Positions 46,421 to 58,697 are shown, counted from the first letter of the stretch. The stretch is 61,147 nt of DNA from Chromatiaceae bacterium (GCA_026984455.1 JALSSC010000026.1:1-61147), one strand, 5' to 3'. Notes: generated by a model from the sequence alone, not told the origin. Numbers and translations: made by a program.

Positions 46421-46430
46421 TGTTGGCGCC

Positions 46431-46459
46431 AGGATAGCACCGCGGCCCTGCCCAGCCAA
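46431..46459 (-). promoter_or_regulatory. Candidate sigma-70 promoter of the tandem RNA
   Basis: TTGGCT and TATCCT are separated by 17 bases on the minus strand, starting 13 bases after the hsdM stop. The predicted start of transcription is at about 46424, just ahead of RNA unit 1. The RNA can therefore be made independently of hsdM. Confidence 0.6.
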
Positions 46460-46471
46460 GACGCCACCTCC

Positions 46472-48430
46472 TCATGACGCCACCGCCTCGAGCAGTTCGG
46501 CGATTTCCGCCTCCACCTGCTTCAGATCCGCGTCGATGGCCTCCAGCGGCCTGGGGGGCTGGTACTGGTAGAAGTAGCGATTGAAGTTGATCTCGTAGCC
46601 GACGATGCCCACCTGGCCGTCCTTCTTGTCCTTCCTGGCCTTGTCGATCCAGGCGTCTGGCACGTGGGGCAGGACTTCCCGCTCGAAGTAGTCCTGGATC
46701 TCTTCGGAGAGGGGCACGTTCTCATGGTCGCGCAGATCGGGATCGGACTCGGGATTGCTCTTGGCGTCGCGGCAGATGGCGGCGTTTTCGTCGCGCTCGC
46801 CACAGGCTGTCCAGATGGGCTTGAGTTGGGCCGCGGTGAGGCTGACGCCCTGGGCCTTGAGGGCGGATTTCAGCTCGGCGAGAAAATCGTCCCGATTCCG
46901 CCATAGGGTGTCGTCGACCAGGGATTCCAGGGCCTTCCTGACGGGTTGCTGTTTTTCCTTGAGCGCCTGGAAGGGTTTGCTCTCGAAATAGGCGGCGATG
47001 CGCTCCCGGGTGACCTGGAAGCGGAGTTTCAGCGGCCGCTCCACGGTGATGCGCCGGTAGCCGAAATCCGCCGTCTCGAAGATCTTGCTCATCGGGCCTT
47101 CCTCGAAGGCCTCATGGAGGCGGGCGATCTGGGCGATCTGCTCATCGGTGAGCCAGCGACGCTTGCTGCCCAGGCTCTTGCGCATGGGGGTGTGCATGTC
47201 CGTGGCGTCGATGAGCTGCACCAACCCTTTGCGGCGCGCTTCCTTGTCGGTATCCAGCACCCACACGTAGGTCCCGATGCCGGTGTTGTAGAAGAGGTCG
47301 GTGGGCAGGGCGATGATGGCCTCCAGCCAGTCGTTCTCCAGGATCCAGCGGCGGATTTCCGATTCGCCGGAACCGGCGGAGCCGTTGAAGAGCGGTGAGC
47401 CGGACAGGATGATGCCGATGCGCGTGCCTTCGGGCCGACGCTTTGAGAGCAGGTGCATGAGAAACAGCATGGAGCCATCGCTGACCCGGGGCAGACCCGG
47501 CCCGAAGCGGCCGGAATACCCCAGCACCCGGTGTTCGTCCTTGACGGCCTTTTGCACCTTCTTCCAGTCCACGCCAAAGGGCGGATTGGCGAGGCAGTAG
47601 TCGAAACGCTCTCCGGGCAACAGATCGTTGGAAAGGGTATTACCCTGCTTGATGTTGCGGGTGTCATAGCCCTGGATCAGCTTGTCGGCCACGCAGATGG
47701 CGTGGGTCTCGGGATTCAGCTCCTGTGCATAGGGGATCAGGCGAGCATTGGGGTTCCACTCGTTCACCAGCTCGATGGCCGAGGAGAGAAAGCCGCCGGT
47801 ACCGGCCGCGCAGTCGTATACCGTGCGCACCACGCCTTCGCCGCTCAGGGCTTCGTGGTCCCTGGAGAAGACCAGCGTGGTGGTGAGGCGTACTACATCC
47901 CGCGGCGTGTAGAACTCGCCGGCAGTGTCGTTGGCCGACTCGGCGAAGGTGCGGATCAGGTGCTCGAAGATCAGCCCCATCTCGTGGTTGGACACCTTGT
48001 CCGGGTGCAGGTCGATGCCACGAAACTCCTTGACCACGAGGTAGAGCAGATCGTGCTGATCCAGGCGTTCGACCCAATTGCTGAAGGCGAACTCGCCGAA
48101 AACCTGGCGGGCGTTGGCTGAAAAGTGGCTGATGTACTCTTCGAGATTGTGCCGGGTGCTGGTGGAACCCAGGGTGGCCAGGGTGAACCTCGAGGTATTG
48201 TAGAAAGGCGCCCCGGCTACGCCGGGCAGGATCAGGTCGGGATCGAGATCGTCATCCTTGATGGCCTCGTACTGTTCCAGCACCGCCTCGCGCGTAGGCT
48301 CCAGCGCGCATTCCAAGCGGCGCAGCACGGTGAAAGGCAGGATGATCCTGCCGAATTCGGATTGCTTGAAATCCCCGCGAAGCAGATCCGCAACCGCCCA
48401 TATCTCCGAAGCCAGGTTCCGCTGGTCCAT
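46472..48430 (-). CDS. hsdM: Type I restriction-modification methyltransferase subunit
   Basis: HsdM methylates adenine N6 within the site chosen by HsdS. The 652-aa protein has an N-terminal helical domain (LASEIWAVADLLRGDFKQSE), EFYTPRDVVRL before the catalytic core, the AdoMet motif YDCAAGTGGFLSSAIELV and the catalytic motif LANPPFGVDW. The C-terminus extends to a helical region. It is the first gene of a seven-element operon (hsdM, RNA, AbiF-type, KAP, hsdS, 206-aa gene, hsdR). Promoter elements are placed between two direct repeats upstream. Confidence 0.96.
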   Translation of the reverse strand: MDQRNLASEIWAVADLLRGDFKQSEFGRIILPFTVLRRLECALEPTREAVLEQYEAIKDDDLDPDLILPGVAGAPFYNTSRFTLATLGSTSTRHNLEEYISHFSANARQVFGEFAFSNWVERLDQHDLLYLVVKEFRGIDLHPDKVSNHEMGLIFEHLIRTFAESANDTAGEFYTPRDVVRLTTTLVFSRDHEALSGEGVVRTVYDCAAGTGGFLSSAIELVNEWNPNARLIPYAQELNPETHAICVADKLIQGYDTRNIKQGNTLSNDLLPGERFDYCLANPPFGVDWKKVQKAVKDEHRVLGYSGRFGPGLPRVSDGSMLFLMHLLSKRRPEGTRIGIILSGSPLFNGSAGSGESEIRRWILENDWLEAIIALPTDLFYNTGIGTYVWVLDTDKEARRKGLVQLIDATDMHTPMRKSLGSKRRWLTDEQIAQIARLHEAFEEGPMSKIFETADFGYRRITVERPLKLRFQVTRERIAAYFESKPFQALKEKQQPVRKALESLVDDTLWRNRDDFLAELKSALKAQGVSLTAAQLKPIWTACGERDENAAICRDAKSNPESDPDLRDHENVPLSEEIQDYFEREVLPHVPDAWIDKARKDKKDGQVGIVGYEINFNRYFYQYQPPRPLEAIDADLKQVEAEIAELLEAVAS

Positions 48431-48755
48431 TCGCCATCCTCAACCGTGTAATGAAAACCGAAGGATAGGCGAGGCACGGAGAAAGTCAACCGCGTAATGC
48501 GACCGTCAACTTGATATTCTCAAACACATTTGCGGGCAACACTCAACCGTAATTTGCAGGACGACAATAATCCATGTGCGACGGATATAGAAGAGCACCT
48601 TCTATCAGAAGGGTTGTGTGTGCCGCCAGCAATGCGCATCCCTGCGGACAAGCGCTGCGTGGGAGCGACTTCAGCCGCGATCCGGCATGGCCACTCCGAG
48701 CAGGCGTCATCGGGGATCGAGCCGCTCCCACGTCCCCGTCACAGGATCGGCCCGC
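48431..48755. promoter_or_regulatory. hsdM promoter region with direct repeats, and a REP-like hairpin
   Basis: On the minus strand TTGACT-N16-TATCCT (48462-48489) precedes hsdM by about 32 bases. The 13-mers CAACCGTGTAATG (48441-48453) and CAACCGCGTAATG (48487-48499) flank this core promoter, one over the -35 box and one downstream of the -10 box; a partial third CAACCGTAATTTG lies at about 48544. At about 48658-48735 a long inverted pair of REP-like arms (CGTGGGAGCG...CGCTCCCACG) separates this gene from rarA. No gene is seen. Confidence 0.55.
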
Positions 48756-50060
48756 CTAACCCGGGTCGGGTTTGGCGGCCGCGGCGTCCAGGGCGGCCAG
48801 GCGCGCCAGCTTCTCGCCGATCCGGATCTCCATGCCGCGCGGCACCGGACGGTAGTAGTGCCTGGGCGCCATGCCGTCGGGGAAGTAGCATTCACCGGCG
48901 GCATAGGCGTCCGGTTCGTCGTGGGCATAGCGATAGGCCTTGCCGTAACCCAGCTCCTTCATCAGGCGGGTGGGGGCGTTGCGCAGGTGGATCGGGACCT
49001 CCAGGCTGCCGCTGGCGCGGGCCTCGGCCAGGGCCGCCTTCCAGGCCGTGTAGACGGCGTTGCTCTTGGGCGCGCAGGCGAGGTAGATCACCGCCTGGGC
49101 GATGGCCAGCTCACCCTCGGGGCTGCCCAGACGTTCCTGGGCCTCCCAGGCGTCCAGGGCCAGGCGCAAGGCGCGTGGATCGGCATTGCCGATATCCTCC
49201 GAGGCCATGCGCACCACGCGGCGGGCGATGTAGAGGGGATCGCAGCCCCCATCGATCATCCGCGCCAGCCAGTACAGGGCGGCGTCCGGGGCGGAGCCGC
49301 GCACCGACTTGTGGAGGGCCGAGATCTGGTCGTAGAAGACATCGCCGCCCTTGTCAAAACGGCGGCGCACGCCCTTCACCACCTCGCCCAGTAGCGCATC
49401 GGCCACCGGCCCGGGGCCATTGAGTTCGGCCACCAGTTCGAGCAGATTGAGGGCCCGCCGGGCGTCGCCATCGGCGGCCTCCGCCAGACGGCGGCGCTGC
49501 TCCGGGGTGAGTTCGGGGGCGGCCCGCCCCAGGCCCCGCTCGGGATCGGCCAGGGCCCGCGCCAACACCTGTTCCAGGGCCTCGGCCCCCAGGGCCTTGA
49601 GCACGTAGACCCGGGCCCGCGACAGGAGGGCGGCGTTGAGTTCGAAGGAGGGGTTCTCGGTGGTGGCGCCGATGAACACCAGGGTGCCGTCCTCCACGTG
49701 AGGCAGGAAGGCGTCCTGCTGGGCCTTGTTGAAGCGGTGCACCTCGTCGATGAACAGGACCGTGGCCCGGCCCTCGTCGGTTCGCGCCTGGCGGGCCTCG
49801 GCCACCGCCGCGCGCACGTCCTTGACCCCGGCGAGTACCGCCGAGAGTTTGATGAAACACGCCCCGGAACTCTGTGCCACCAGTTGCGCCAGGGTGGTCT
49901 TACCGGACCCCGGCGGCCCCCAAAGGATCATGGAGTGGAGGCGATCATGGACGATGGCCTCGTACAGGGGCTTGCCCGGGGCGAGGATGTGTCCCTGCCC
50001 CACCACCTGGTCCAGAAGACAGGGGCGGATGCGGTCCGCCAGGGGCCGGGTATCCACCAT
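48756..50060 (-). CDS. rarA: Replication-associated recombination protein A
   Basis: RarA is a clamp-loader-like AAA+ ATPase acting at stalled forks. The 434-aa protein has Walker [12 protein letters not shown], Walker [21 protein letters not shown], sensor [20 protein letters not shown], and the C-terminal [20 protein letters not shown] tetramerisation part. It begins one base after lolA and is the last gene of ftsK-lolA-rarA. The crcB/serS genes that often follow in gammaproteobacteria are replaced here by the restriction-modification island. Confidence 0.97.
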   Translation of the reverse strand: MVDTRPLADRIRPCLLDQVVGQGHILAPGKPLYEAIVHDRLHSMILWGPPGSGKTTLAQLVAQSSGACFIKLSAVLAGVKDVRAAVAEARQARTDEGRATVLFIDEVHRFNKAQQDAFLPHVEDGTLVFIGATTENPSFELNAALLSRARVYVLKALGAEALEQVLARALADPERGLGRAAPELTPEQRRRLAEAADGDARRALNLLELVAELNGPGPVADALLGEVVKGVRRRFDKGGDVFYDQISALHKSVRGSAPDAALYWLARMIDGGCDPLYIARRVVRMASEDIGNADPRALRLALDAWEAQERLGSPEGELAIAQAVIYLACAPKSNAVYTAWKAALAEARASGSLEVPIHLRNAPTRLMKELGYGKAYRYAHDEPDAYAAGECYFPDGMAPRHYYRPVPRGMEIRIGEKLARLAALDAAAAKPDPG

Positions 50061-50669
50061 TCAACGCTCCAGGATATCCACTTCCGGGGGTGGATCGAAA
50101 CGAAAGAGGGCGGCATCGAGGCGCGGGTTGCGCTTGATGTCTCGGAACACGAAGGTGGTGCGCTGACCGAATTCGTCGCGCATCTCCAGGCGCACCAGGC
50201 GGTCGCCGGCGAAGCCCAGGAGCAGGTCGTGGACCACGGCGTCCTTGTCCCTGGGGCGCAGGCGCACCCAGTCGAGGCCCTGGCGATGACCGGCGTCGAA
50301 CACCCGGAAGTGCGTCTCGACCGGACGGCGGTCGCTCAGCAGGAGGGCGGGCGTGCCCTTCAGGGCATCGGCCTGGGCCTGATGGGAGACCTGCTCCAGC
50401 TCGGGGTCGTACAGCCACACCCGGTCGCCGTCGGCCACGATCAGCTGCGCGTCGGGTTGGTCGTAGGCCCAGCGGAAACGCCCCGGGCGGGCGAGATACA
50501 GGGTGCCGTGGGAGCGCACGTCCTGGCTGTGATCGCTGTTGGTCACGCGCTGGTCGAACTCCGCCTCCAGGGTGTCGAGGCCATCGAGGAAGCGATGCAG
50601 GTGGTCGATGCCGGCGGCCTGGACGGCCCCCAGCCAGAGCAGACAGAGCGATAATGCGAATCGCTGCAT
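50061..50669 (-). CDS. lolA: Outer membrane lipoprotein carrier protein LolA
   Basis: LolA carries lipoproteins across the periplasm from LolCDE to LolB. The 202-aa protein has a signal peptide (MQRFALSLCLLWLGAVQA), then LHRFLDGLDTLEAEFDQRV, RSHGTLYLARPGRFRWAYDQ with the conserved Trp and Arg, and WLYDPELEQV. The open frame extends far upstream but the signal peptide fixes the start. It lies between ftsK and rarA as in other gammaproteobacteria. Confidence 0.95.
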   Translation of the reverse strand: MQRFALSLCLLWLGAVQAAGIDHLHRFLDGLDTLEAEFDQRVTNSDHSQDVRSHGTLYLARPGRFRWAYDQPDAQLIVADGDRVWLYDPELEQVSHQAQADALKGTPALLLSDRRPVETHFRVFDAGHRQGLDWVRLRPRDKDAVVHDLLLGFAGDRLVRLEMRDEFGQRTTFVFRDIKRNPRLDAALFRFDPPPEVDILER

Positions 50670-50812
50670 GCGGATCCCCCCGGCGTTGTCAGGATGGCTT
50701 GGGAACGTTGCCAAAACACAGGAACCGTTTTCCAGGAACCGGGCCCGCGTTTGCGAACGGCCCCTCGGGCTCGTGGACCACCACCGGTCCCGCCAGTTCC
50801 ATCGGTCCGTAC

Positions 50813-53224
50813 TCAGGCGTCTTCCGTTTTTCCCACCAGCACCTCGCGGTTCCCATTGGCCTCCAGGGGGCCCACCAGGCCGATGCGCTCCATCTCCTCG
50901 ATCATGCGCGCGGCGCGGTTGTAGCCCACCTTGAGGCGCCGCTGCACCCCGGAGATGGAGGCGCGGCGGGTCTCCACGACGATCTTCACCGCCTCGTCGA
51001 ACAGCGGATCCTGATCCTCCACGTCGCCCCCGCCGGGGACGGCGTCGATGCCGGGGATCGGCTCGCTGCTCTCCTGGAGCACGTCCTCGATATAGTCCGG
51101 GCCGCCGTGTTGTTTGAGGCTCTCCACCACCCGGTGGACCTCGGCGTCGTCCACGAAGGCGCCATGGAGGCGCTGGGTCAGGCTGGAGCCGGGGGGCAGG
51201 TACAGCATGTCGCCATGGCCCAACAGGTGCTCGGCGCCCATCTGATCGAGCACCGTGCGCGAGTCGATACGCGAGGACACCTGGAAGGCGATGCGCGTGG
51301 GGATGTTGGCCTTGATCAACCCGGTGAGCACGTCCACCGACGGGCGCTGGGTGGCCAGCAACAGATGGATCCCCGAGGCCCGCGCCTTCTGTGCCAGGCG
51401 GGCGATGAGTTCCTCCACCTTCTTGCCCACCACCATCATCATGTCGGCCAGTTCGTCGATGACGATGACGATGTAGGGCAACCTGGCGAGCGGCTCGGGC
51501 CCCGTTCCGGCGAAGTCCTGTTCCGGGTCGAACAGGGGATCGGGGATCGGCTCGCCCTTGGCCTCGGCCTGGGCCACCACCCGGTTGTAGCCGGCGATGT
51601 TGCGCACTCCGAGGGCGGACATGAGCCTGTAACGGCGTTCCATCTCCCCCACGCACCAGCGCAGGGCATTGGCGGCCTCCTTCATGTCGGTGACCACCGG
51701 TGTGAGGAGATGGGGGATCCCCTCGTAGACCGACAGCTCCAGCATCTTGGGGTCGATCATGATGAGCCGCACCTCGCTCGGCAGGGCCTTGTAGAGGAGG
51801 CTCAGGATCATGGCGTTGATGGCCACCGACTTGCCGGAGCCCGTGGTGCCGGCGATCAGGACGTGGGGCATCTTGCCGAGATCGGCCACCACCGGATTGC
51901 CCCCGATGTCCTTGCCCAGGGCCAGGGTCAGGGGTGACTTGCTGCGCTCGTAGGCGCGCGAACGCAGGATCTCGCTCAGAAACACCATCTCCCGCTCGCG
52001 GTTGGGCACCTCCAGGCCGATGACCGGCTTGCCCGGGATCACCTCCACCACCCGCACGCTGATGCTCGACAAGGCCCGCGCCAGATCCTTGGCCAGGCCG
52101 GTGATCTTGGCCACCTTGGTGCCCGGGGCCAGGCTCAGCTCGAACAGGGTCACCACCGGTCCGGGATGGACCGCCACCACCTCCACCTGCACCCTGAAGT
52201 CCGCCAGACGCGCCTCCACCAGGCGCGACATCTCCTGCAGGTCCTCCTCCGAATAGCCCTTGCTGCTGTGTCTGGGCTCGTCCAGCAGGGCGAGGGACGG
52301 CAGGGCGCTGTCGGGATCGGGTTCGAGCAGGGGCAACGGGGCCTCTTCCCGGGGACGCCGGGTCACCGGCACCTTCTTCCCGGCGGCGTCCTTCGTCTCC
52401 GGCGCCTCTCCCTGGGTACGCCCGCTCGCAGGTGCCTCCTTCTCAGCACGGGTCTTCACCGCGGGGGCCGGAACCGAAGGGGGTGCCTCCACCACCAGCG
52501 GTTCGGACAGAGGCTCCACCACCTCGGCCCCCTCCACCAGCAAAGGCTCCCGCCTCACCACATCCGGTCCCGACCGGGGACGCCATGCGCGCAACCGCTC
52601 CCGCAACAAGGCACCCGCCCGGCGCCCGAGCCAGAGGGTGGCCGCCCCCACGGCCTCCAGCACCCTGAGCCAGGACAGGCCGGTGAACAGGGTGAGGCCG
52701 CTCAGGAGCACGGCCAGGAGCAGCAGGGTGGCCCCGGGGCGATTGAAAGAGGCCGCCAACCCATCCCCCAGGAAGGCCCCCAAGGCACCGCCGGCGCCCG
52801 CGGGGAGCATACCGGAAGGGACCGAGCGCACCTCAAACAGGCCTGTACCGGCTGCCAGGGTGATGAAGAACCCGCTCCAACGCAGGGCGAGAAGATACAG
52901 GTTGTCGTTGAACAGCCTGTGCGGACGGCGGAACACCAACACCGCGGTCCAGACGAGCATCACGGGCACCAGGTAGGCGAACCAGCCGAGCAGGAACAGG
53001 AGCACATCACCGATCCAGGCCCCCGCCCTGCCACCGGGATTGTGCACACCCGAGGCGGGTCCCAGGTAGGACCAGCCCGGATCGCGCGGATCGTAGCCGG
53101 CCAGGGAGACCACCAGATAGAGGGCCGCGCCGACGATCAGCCAGAAGGCCGCCTCGCGCAGGACGCGGCCGAGATGGGCCTGAAGGCCCTCCACCAGAGT
53201 GTCCTCCCGAGTTGCTTGAGTCAC
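50813..53224 (-). CDS. ftsK: DNA translocase FtsK
   Basis: FtsK couples septation to chromosome segregation and activates XerCD at dif. The 803-aa protein has four N-terminal membrane helices (for example [18 protein letters not shown] and [20 protein letters not shown]), a Pro/Glu-rich linker of moderate length (about 215-300), the motor domain with Walker [18 protein letters not shown] and [18 protein letters not shown], and the C-terminal winged-helix gamma domain ([20 protein letters not shown]) that reads KOPS. The start is a GTG at 53224. A TATATT-rich stretch upstream may hold the promoter. Confidence 0.96.
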   Translation of the reverse strand: MTQATREDTLVEGLQAHLGRVLREAAFWLIVGAALYLVVSLAGYDPRDPGWSYLGPASGVHNPGGRAGAWIGDVLLFLLGWFAYLVPVMLVWTAVLVFRRPHRLFNDNLYLLALRWSGFFITLAAGTGLFEVRSVPSGMLPAGAGGALGAFLGDGLAASFNRPGATLLLLAVLLSGLTLFTGLSWLRVLEAVGAATLWLGRRAGALLRERLRAWRPRSGPDVVRREPLLVEGAEVVEPLSEPLVVEAPPSVPAPAVKTRAEKEAPASGRTQGEAPETKDAAGKKVPVTRRPREEAPLPLLEPDPDSALPSLALLDEPRHSSKGYSEEDLQEMSRLVEARLADFRVQVEVVAVHPGPVVTLFELSLAPGTKVAKITGLAKDLARALSSISVRVVEVIPGKPVIGLEVPNREREMVFLSEILRSRAYERSKSPLTLALGKDIGGNPVVADLGKMPHVLIAGTTGSGKSVAINAMILSLLYKALPSEVRLIMIDPKMLELSVYEGIPHLLTPVVTDMKEAANALRWCVGEMERRYRLMSALGVRNIAGYNRVVAQAEAKGEPIPDPLFDPEQDFAGTGPEPLARLPYIVIVIDELADMMMVVGKKVEELIARLAQKARASGIHLLLATQRPSVDVLTGLIKANIPTRIAFQVSSRIDSRTVLDQMGAEHLLGHGDMLYLPPGSSLTQRLHGAFVDDAEVHRVVESLKQHGGPDYIEDVLQESSEPIPGIDAVPGGGDVEDQDPLFDEAVKIVVETRRASISGVQRRLKVGYNRAARMIEEMERIGLVGPLEANGNREVLVGKTEDA

Positions 53225-53296
53225 TATATAAGCCCTGCGCCCGGAGAAAATATATCCTTTACCACTATAGGCTTACCGCCCCTTCTTCGTCCAGTT

Positions 53297-55412
<2,116 letters not shown>

Positions 55413-55847
55413 GACGGGTGGGCGTGGGAGCGGCCTCAGCCGCGACACCGTTCGTACCGATCCGGCTCGGTGCGAGGCGCATCGCCGCCGGAGCCGCCCC
55501 ACCAGAGGGCACCTTTGGGTCTGAGAGCCCGTAGGGCGGGAAAGCGACAGCGCATCCCGCCGTCGCCATGACAAACGCATTGTCTGTACCCTGACCTCCC
55601 CTCTCCCCAGACGGGCGGGGGGCTTCTGTTCCATCTCCGGGAGTGCCGTGGGAGCGGCTTCAGCCGCGACGACTCCCGCACGGAGTGGCCACTCCCGACC
55701 ACGGCTGAAGCCGCTCGCCGTATGTTCTATACGCCCTCCCAGACGGCGACGGGAGTCTGAGCGCGCACCGCGCGACTATTCAAGTCGACGACCCAAGGCG
55801 CCACCAGTGGCCACCGTTTTCCGGGGCCCGGACCCACAGGACACAAC
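55413..55847. repeat. Intergenic region with REP-like palindrome pairs
   Basis: Two elements of the family GTGGGAGCGGCYTCAGCCGC are found: one at about 55426-55450 and one at 55648-55720. The latter is a perfect 15-bp inverted pair (GAGCGGCTTCAGCCG at 55652-55666 and its complement at 55702-55716). Each arm also contains the small palindrome GCGGCTTCAGCCGC. The layout resembles bacterial interspersed mosaic elements. No gene is seen. The element after trxB may act as its terminator. Confidence 0.75.
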
Positions 55848-58052
55848 TCAGCCTTCTTCCTCGAACAAGGCATCACGCCCCTCGAATCCCCGGGCGCTGG
55901 AGAGCAGCAATGTCGTCGGCAAGGCCCCGATCAGATCTGCCTGGGCGGCCATGAAGTCTGTGGCCCGCGCCGGGTCACGAGGCAGACGTACGCCGATCAT
56001 CACCAGGTCCACAGCGGCACTCTGTTCAGCGATACAGGCATAGAGCCCCCCCGCCGGGAGGGCGAACACCTGGGTCTCGAGCGGGATGTGGGCCTGCTGT
56101 ACCAGTTTGTCGAGGGCCCCCTGGGCGCGCCGGCGCCCTTCCGCGGTACGCGCCGCGGCAAGCAAGCGCACATGGCAGACCTGCTCCCCTTCATGCCGGG
56201 CCAGCAGATAGCCCAGCAATACCAGCATCGCCCCAGTGCCGACCCCACCACGCCACCACAGGTCCATACGCCGCGGATGCTCGGCGTGTCGGGTCGGTTC
56301 GTGATGGACCAGAATGACCGATTTGCCCAGGCCCGACAGGCGCAGCCAGGTCCTGAAGAACCCGCGCCAGTGGCGTCGCCGGGCGGGCCAGCCGAGCATG
56401 ACCGTATTGGCGGCGAATCGCCCCACCCCATAGGCCTGGACGGCGACCGGAATGGCATCGAACACATTCCCGACCAAGGCCACCCGACAGGCCACTGCGG
56501 GAAAGGCCTGGTTCAGGGATTGCTCAATACGGGCCTCGCGCTGCCGGGCCTCCGCCCCTTGGCCGAGGGGATCGCCGACCTCCAGGTGAAACAGGCTGAC
56601 CATGCCGCTTTCGCGCACCATGGCCACGGCAATCTTGAGCATGAACGAGCGGCGAGGGGTAGCGCCGCTGAACACCAGCAGATTGGGACGCCAACCGCCG
56701 GCGCTGGCCGGCACCCGTTGCAGGCGATAGAGCACGGTACGCACCACGGCCGCCATGAGGCCGGAACGATCGTCGCCGAAGCGTGCCCGGGAATGGCGCC
56801 GTCCAGCCCAGATATAGAGCGCCGCCACCACCACCAGCGCCAATAGGGTAAAGGGCAGATCCAACAGGCCCATGGTGGACACGCACAACAATGCCGCCGT
56901 CATGCTCAGCGACCAGGGCAGCTTGAAACCCGGCCGGAAGCCGGGATTGGCGGCCCAGGCCTCCAATCCACAGACCAGATTGACCGCCGCGTAGGACACC
57001 AGGAAGAACAGGGTGAGCAGGGTCGCCACCTGATTCAGGTCCCCCGCCAGCACCGCCCCCTCGGCCACCACCAAGGTGACCGCCAGGGCCCGGCGGGGCT
57101 CGCCGGTCCGCCCTGAGGCCTTGGCCAAGGGGGCCGGCGCAAACCCATCGGCGGCAATGGCCTGCAGGGTGCGAGGCGCGGCCAACAGGGCACCAAGGGC
57201 GCTGGAAAGGGCCGCCGCCAGCACCCCGGTGGTGATGAGCGCAGGGATCCTGGTGACCCGCCATGCGACGAACAGATCACCGATCAAGGCCTGAGGATCC
57301 GCCCGCATGGCGAACAACACCATCAGCGAGGCATAGATCGACAACCCCACCCCAATCGCCCCCAACACCCCTAAGGGCAGATCGCGCCGCGGCCGCCTGA
57401 GATCGCCAGACATACCCACTCCGGCCATGATCCCGGTGACGGCGGGAAAGAACACGCCGAATACCGCCGTCAGTCCGGCCCTGCCCCACCACTCCGGACG
57501 GACGATGCCGACCGCGGCCGGGGCCCCATAGAGCGCGGCCAACGACAGCAGGATGGCCAAGGCCACCGGATACTGAAAGCGGACACTCAGGTTGGTGCCC
57601 AGCAGGGTCAGTACCGCCAGCCCCGCCAGGGCCAAGCTGCCGCTCAAACGGGGATCCCAGTGGGGCAGGAGAAATGCCAACACCTGAGCAAATCCCACCA
57701 GATAGAAGCCTACGCTCAGGGCCTGGGCAAGGTATAGCGGGAGGCCCACCGCGATCCCCGCCGGGGCACCCAGGGCACGACTGATCAGGAAATAGGCCCC
57801 GCCCACCCCCACTGTCCGAGCGGTCGCCAGGCTGGCGATGGACAGGCCGGTGAGACCGGAGATCAAGTGGGCGACGAACAGGATCAACAAGGCACCGCCG
57901 AGGCCCGCCTCACCCACCACCCAACCCAGGCGGAGATAGAGGATGATCCCCAGGATGGACAACAGACTGGGCAGAAAGACCCCGCCGAAGGCACCGAAAC
58001 GACGCCGTTGCGCCGCGGGGGCAGGGCCCGCTGGCCTGGCAGACGGGGTCAA
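55848..58052 (-). CDS. APC-superfamily permease related to cation-chloride cotransporters
   Basis: The 734-aa protein has 12 hydrophobic helices in its first 470 residues. The start (FGAFGGVFLPSLLSILGIIL, YLRLGWVVGEAGLGGALLIL) with G-x-x-x-G helix 1 and GIIRPEWW-like GIVRPEWWGRA resembles the SLC12 cation-chloride cotransporter branch of the APC superfamily. The C-terminal 260 residues (LLVFSGATPRRSFMLKIAVA onward) form a soluble USP-like domain typical of this branch. Substrates could be K+, Na+, Cl- or amino acids. The start is a TTG at 58052 in a GC-rich region; a downstream start is possible. Monocistronic. Confidence 0.75.
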   Translation of the reverse strand: MTPSARPAGPAPAAQRRRFGAFGGVFLPSLLSILGIILYLRLGWVVGEAGLGGALLILFVAHLISGLTGLSIASLATARTVGVGGAYFLISRALGAPAGIAVGLPLYLAQALSVGFYLVGFAQVLAFLLPHWDPRLSGSLALAGLAVLTLLGTNLSVRFQYPVALAILLSLAALYGAPAAVGIVRPEWWGRAGLTAVFGVFFPAVTGIMAGVGMSGDLRRPRRDLPLGVLGAIGVGLSIYASLMVLFAMRADPQALIGDLFVAWRVTRIPALITTGVLAAALSSALGALLAAPRTLQAIAADGFAPAPLAKASGRTGEPRRALAVTLVVAEGAVLAGDLNQVATLLTLFFLVSYAAVNLVCGLEAWAANPGFRPGFKLPWSLSMTAALLCVSTMGLLDLPFTLLALVVVAALYIWAGRRHSRARFGDDRSGLMAAVVRTVLYRLQRVPASAGGWRPNLLVFSGATPRRSFMLKIAVAMVRESGMVSLFHLEVGDPLGQGAEARQREARIEQSLNQAFPAVACRVALVGNVFDAIPVAVQAYGVGRFAANTVMLGWPARRRHWRGFFRTWLRLSGLGKSVILVHHEPTRHAEHPRRMDLWWRGGVGTGAMLVLLGYLLARHEGEQVCHVRLLAAARTAEGRRRAQGALDKLVQQAHIPLETQVFALPAGGLYACIAEQSAAVDLVMIGVRLPRDPARATDFMAAQADLIGALPTTLLLSSARGFEGRDALFEEEG

Positions 58053-58697
58053 GACAGGCCCCTTCGTGGGGCCGCCCCGTCAGCTGGGATCACGCACCCG
58101 CGCCCTGCCCCCAGCGTGAGGAACGATCCGGAAACAAGGGATACGTCTCGCCGCTTGGCACGGCCACCTCGCCCAGGGCGGCTTCCTGTACCCACGCGAG
58201 GGGCCTGTCCGGCGGGGCCGAGTAGTCCAACCCCGGCATGACTGGGAAACGATTCATTCATATCCACACCGCTGGTCGGTCCCTTCACGGACAGCATCCC
58301 AGGCGTCCCCCATCGTGAAGCGTCGGCGCGGGCTGGCGTCGTTTCCGCGGCACGCGGGGCGACATCGAAAAACGCAGAGATCTGGTGCCACGGCCACAGG
58401 GCAACACCCATCACCGAGGTGACACCCGGGATTGGCCCGGCTGTGGCCGCATAGCGGTTTCATGGTACCGCGTCCCGGAAGGCATCTCGATAGGCGGCGC
58501 GGAGAGAAGCGGAGAGAAGCAGTTGACGGGTATCAATTCCGTCCCGGCCGCGTTCGTCCAGACTAACGGACATCCCATGCCTTCGAGTTTTCGCCAGCCG
58601 AACGGTATCCTTCGACCGACGTCATCGCCCCCCCGATTCGAATGGAAGTCGTTGCCCTGGGGACAATCCAACACTACCGACGCCTGGGAGCCGAGCA
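58053..58697. other. Long divergent intergenic region before hppA
   Basis: The 645 bp between the permease and the pyrophosphatase show no convincing gene on either strand. A short tandem repeat (GCGGAGAGAA twice) occurs at about 58498-58518. A strong promoter is not evident by eye. The length suggests a regulated 5' leader for one or both genes. Confidence 0.4.

Larger units (their letters stand above)
46257..46424 (-). ncRNA. Structured RNA with two tandem units upstream of the AbiF-type gene
   Basis: The interval between hsdM and the AbiF-type gene contains two homologous units on the same strand. Each reads ACACCCGCCAAG(G/C)CUA, a variable hairpin, then C(C/G)CUCAAA and a closing arm (GGCGGG or GCGGG) pairing with CCCGCC, followed by a U-rich tail. 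The apical hairpin is UGCUC-UUCG-GAGCA in unit 1 but UGCCGAC-GGAC-GUUGGUA in unit 2: different sequence, same pairing, which is strong evidence of selection for RNA structure. Unit 2 ends in CGCGGGUUUUUUAUU, like a rho-independent terminator. A promoter match lies just upstream. The RNA is probably the antitoxin or guide of the AbiF-type toxin; an abiF-associated structured RNA motif is known in other bacteria. Confidence 0.75.

Noticed and set aside
46239-46475. 78-codon open frame in the hsdM/AbiF gap
   Set aside because: It coincides with the two RNA units and has no ribosome-binding site. The base changes preserve stems rather than codons.
58049-58414. 121-codon open frame in the gap before hppA
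   Set aside because: No recognisable motif, no ribosome-binding site, and Gly/Arg/Pro-rich composition typical of GC-rich non-coding DNA.
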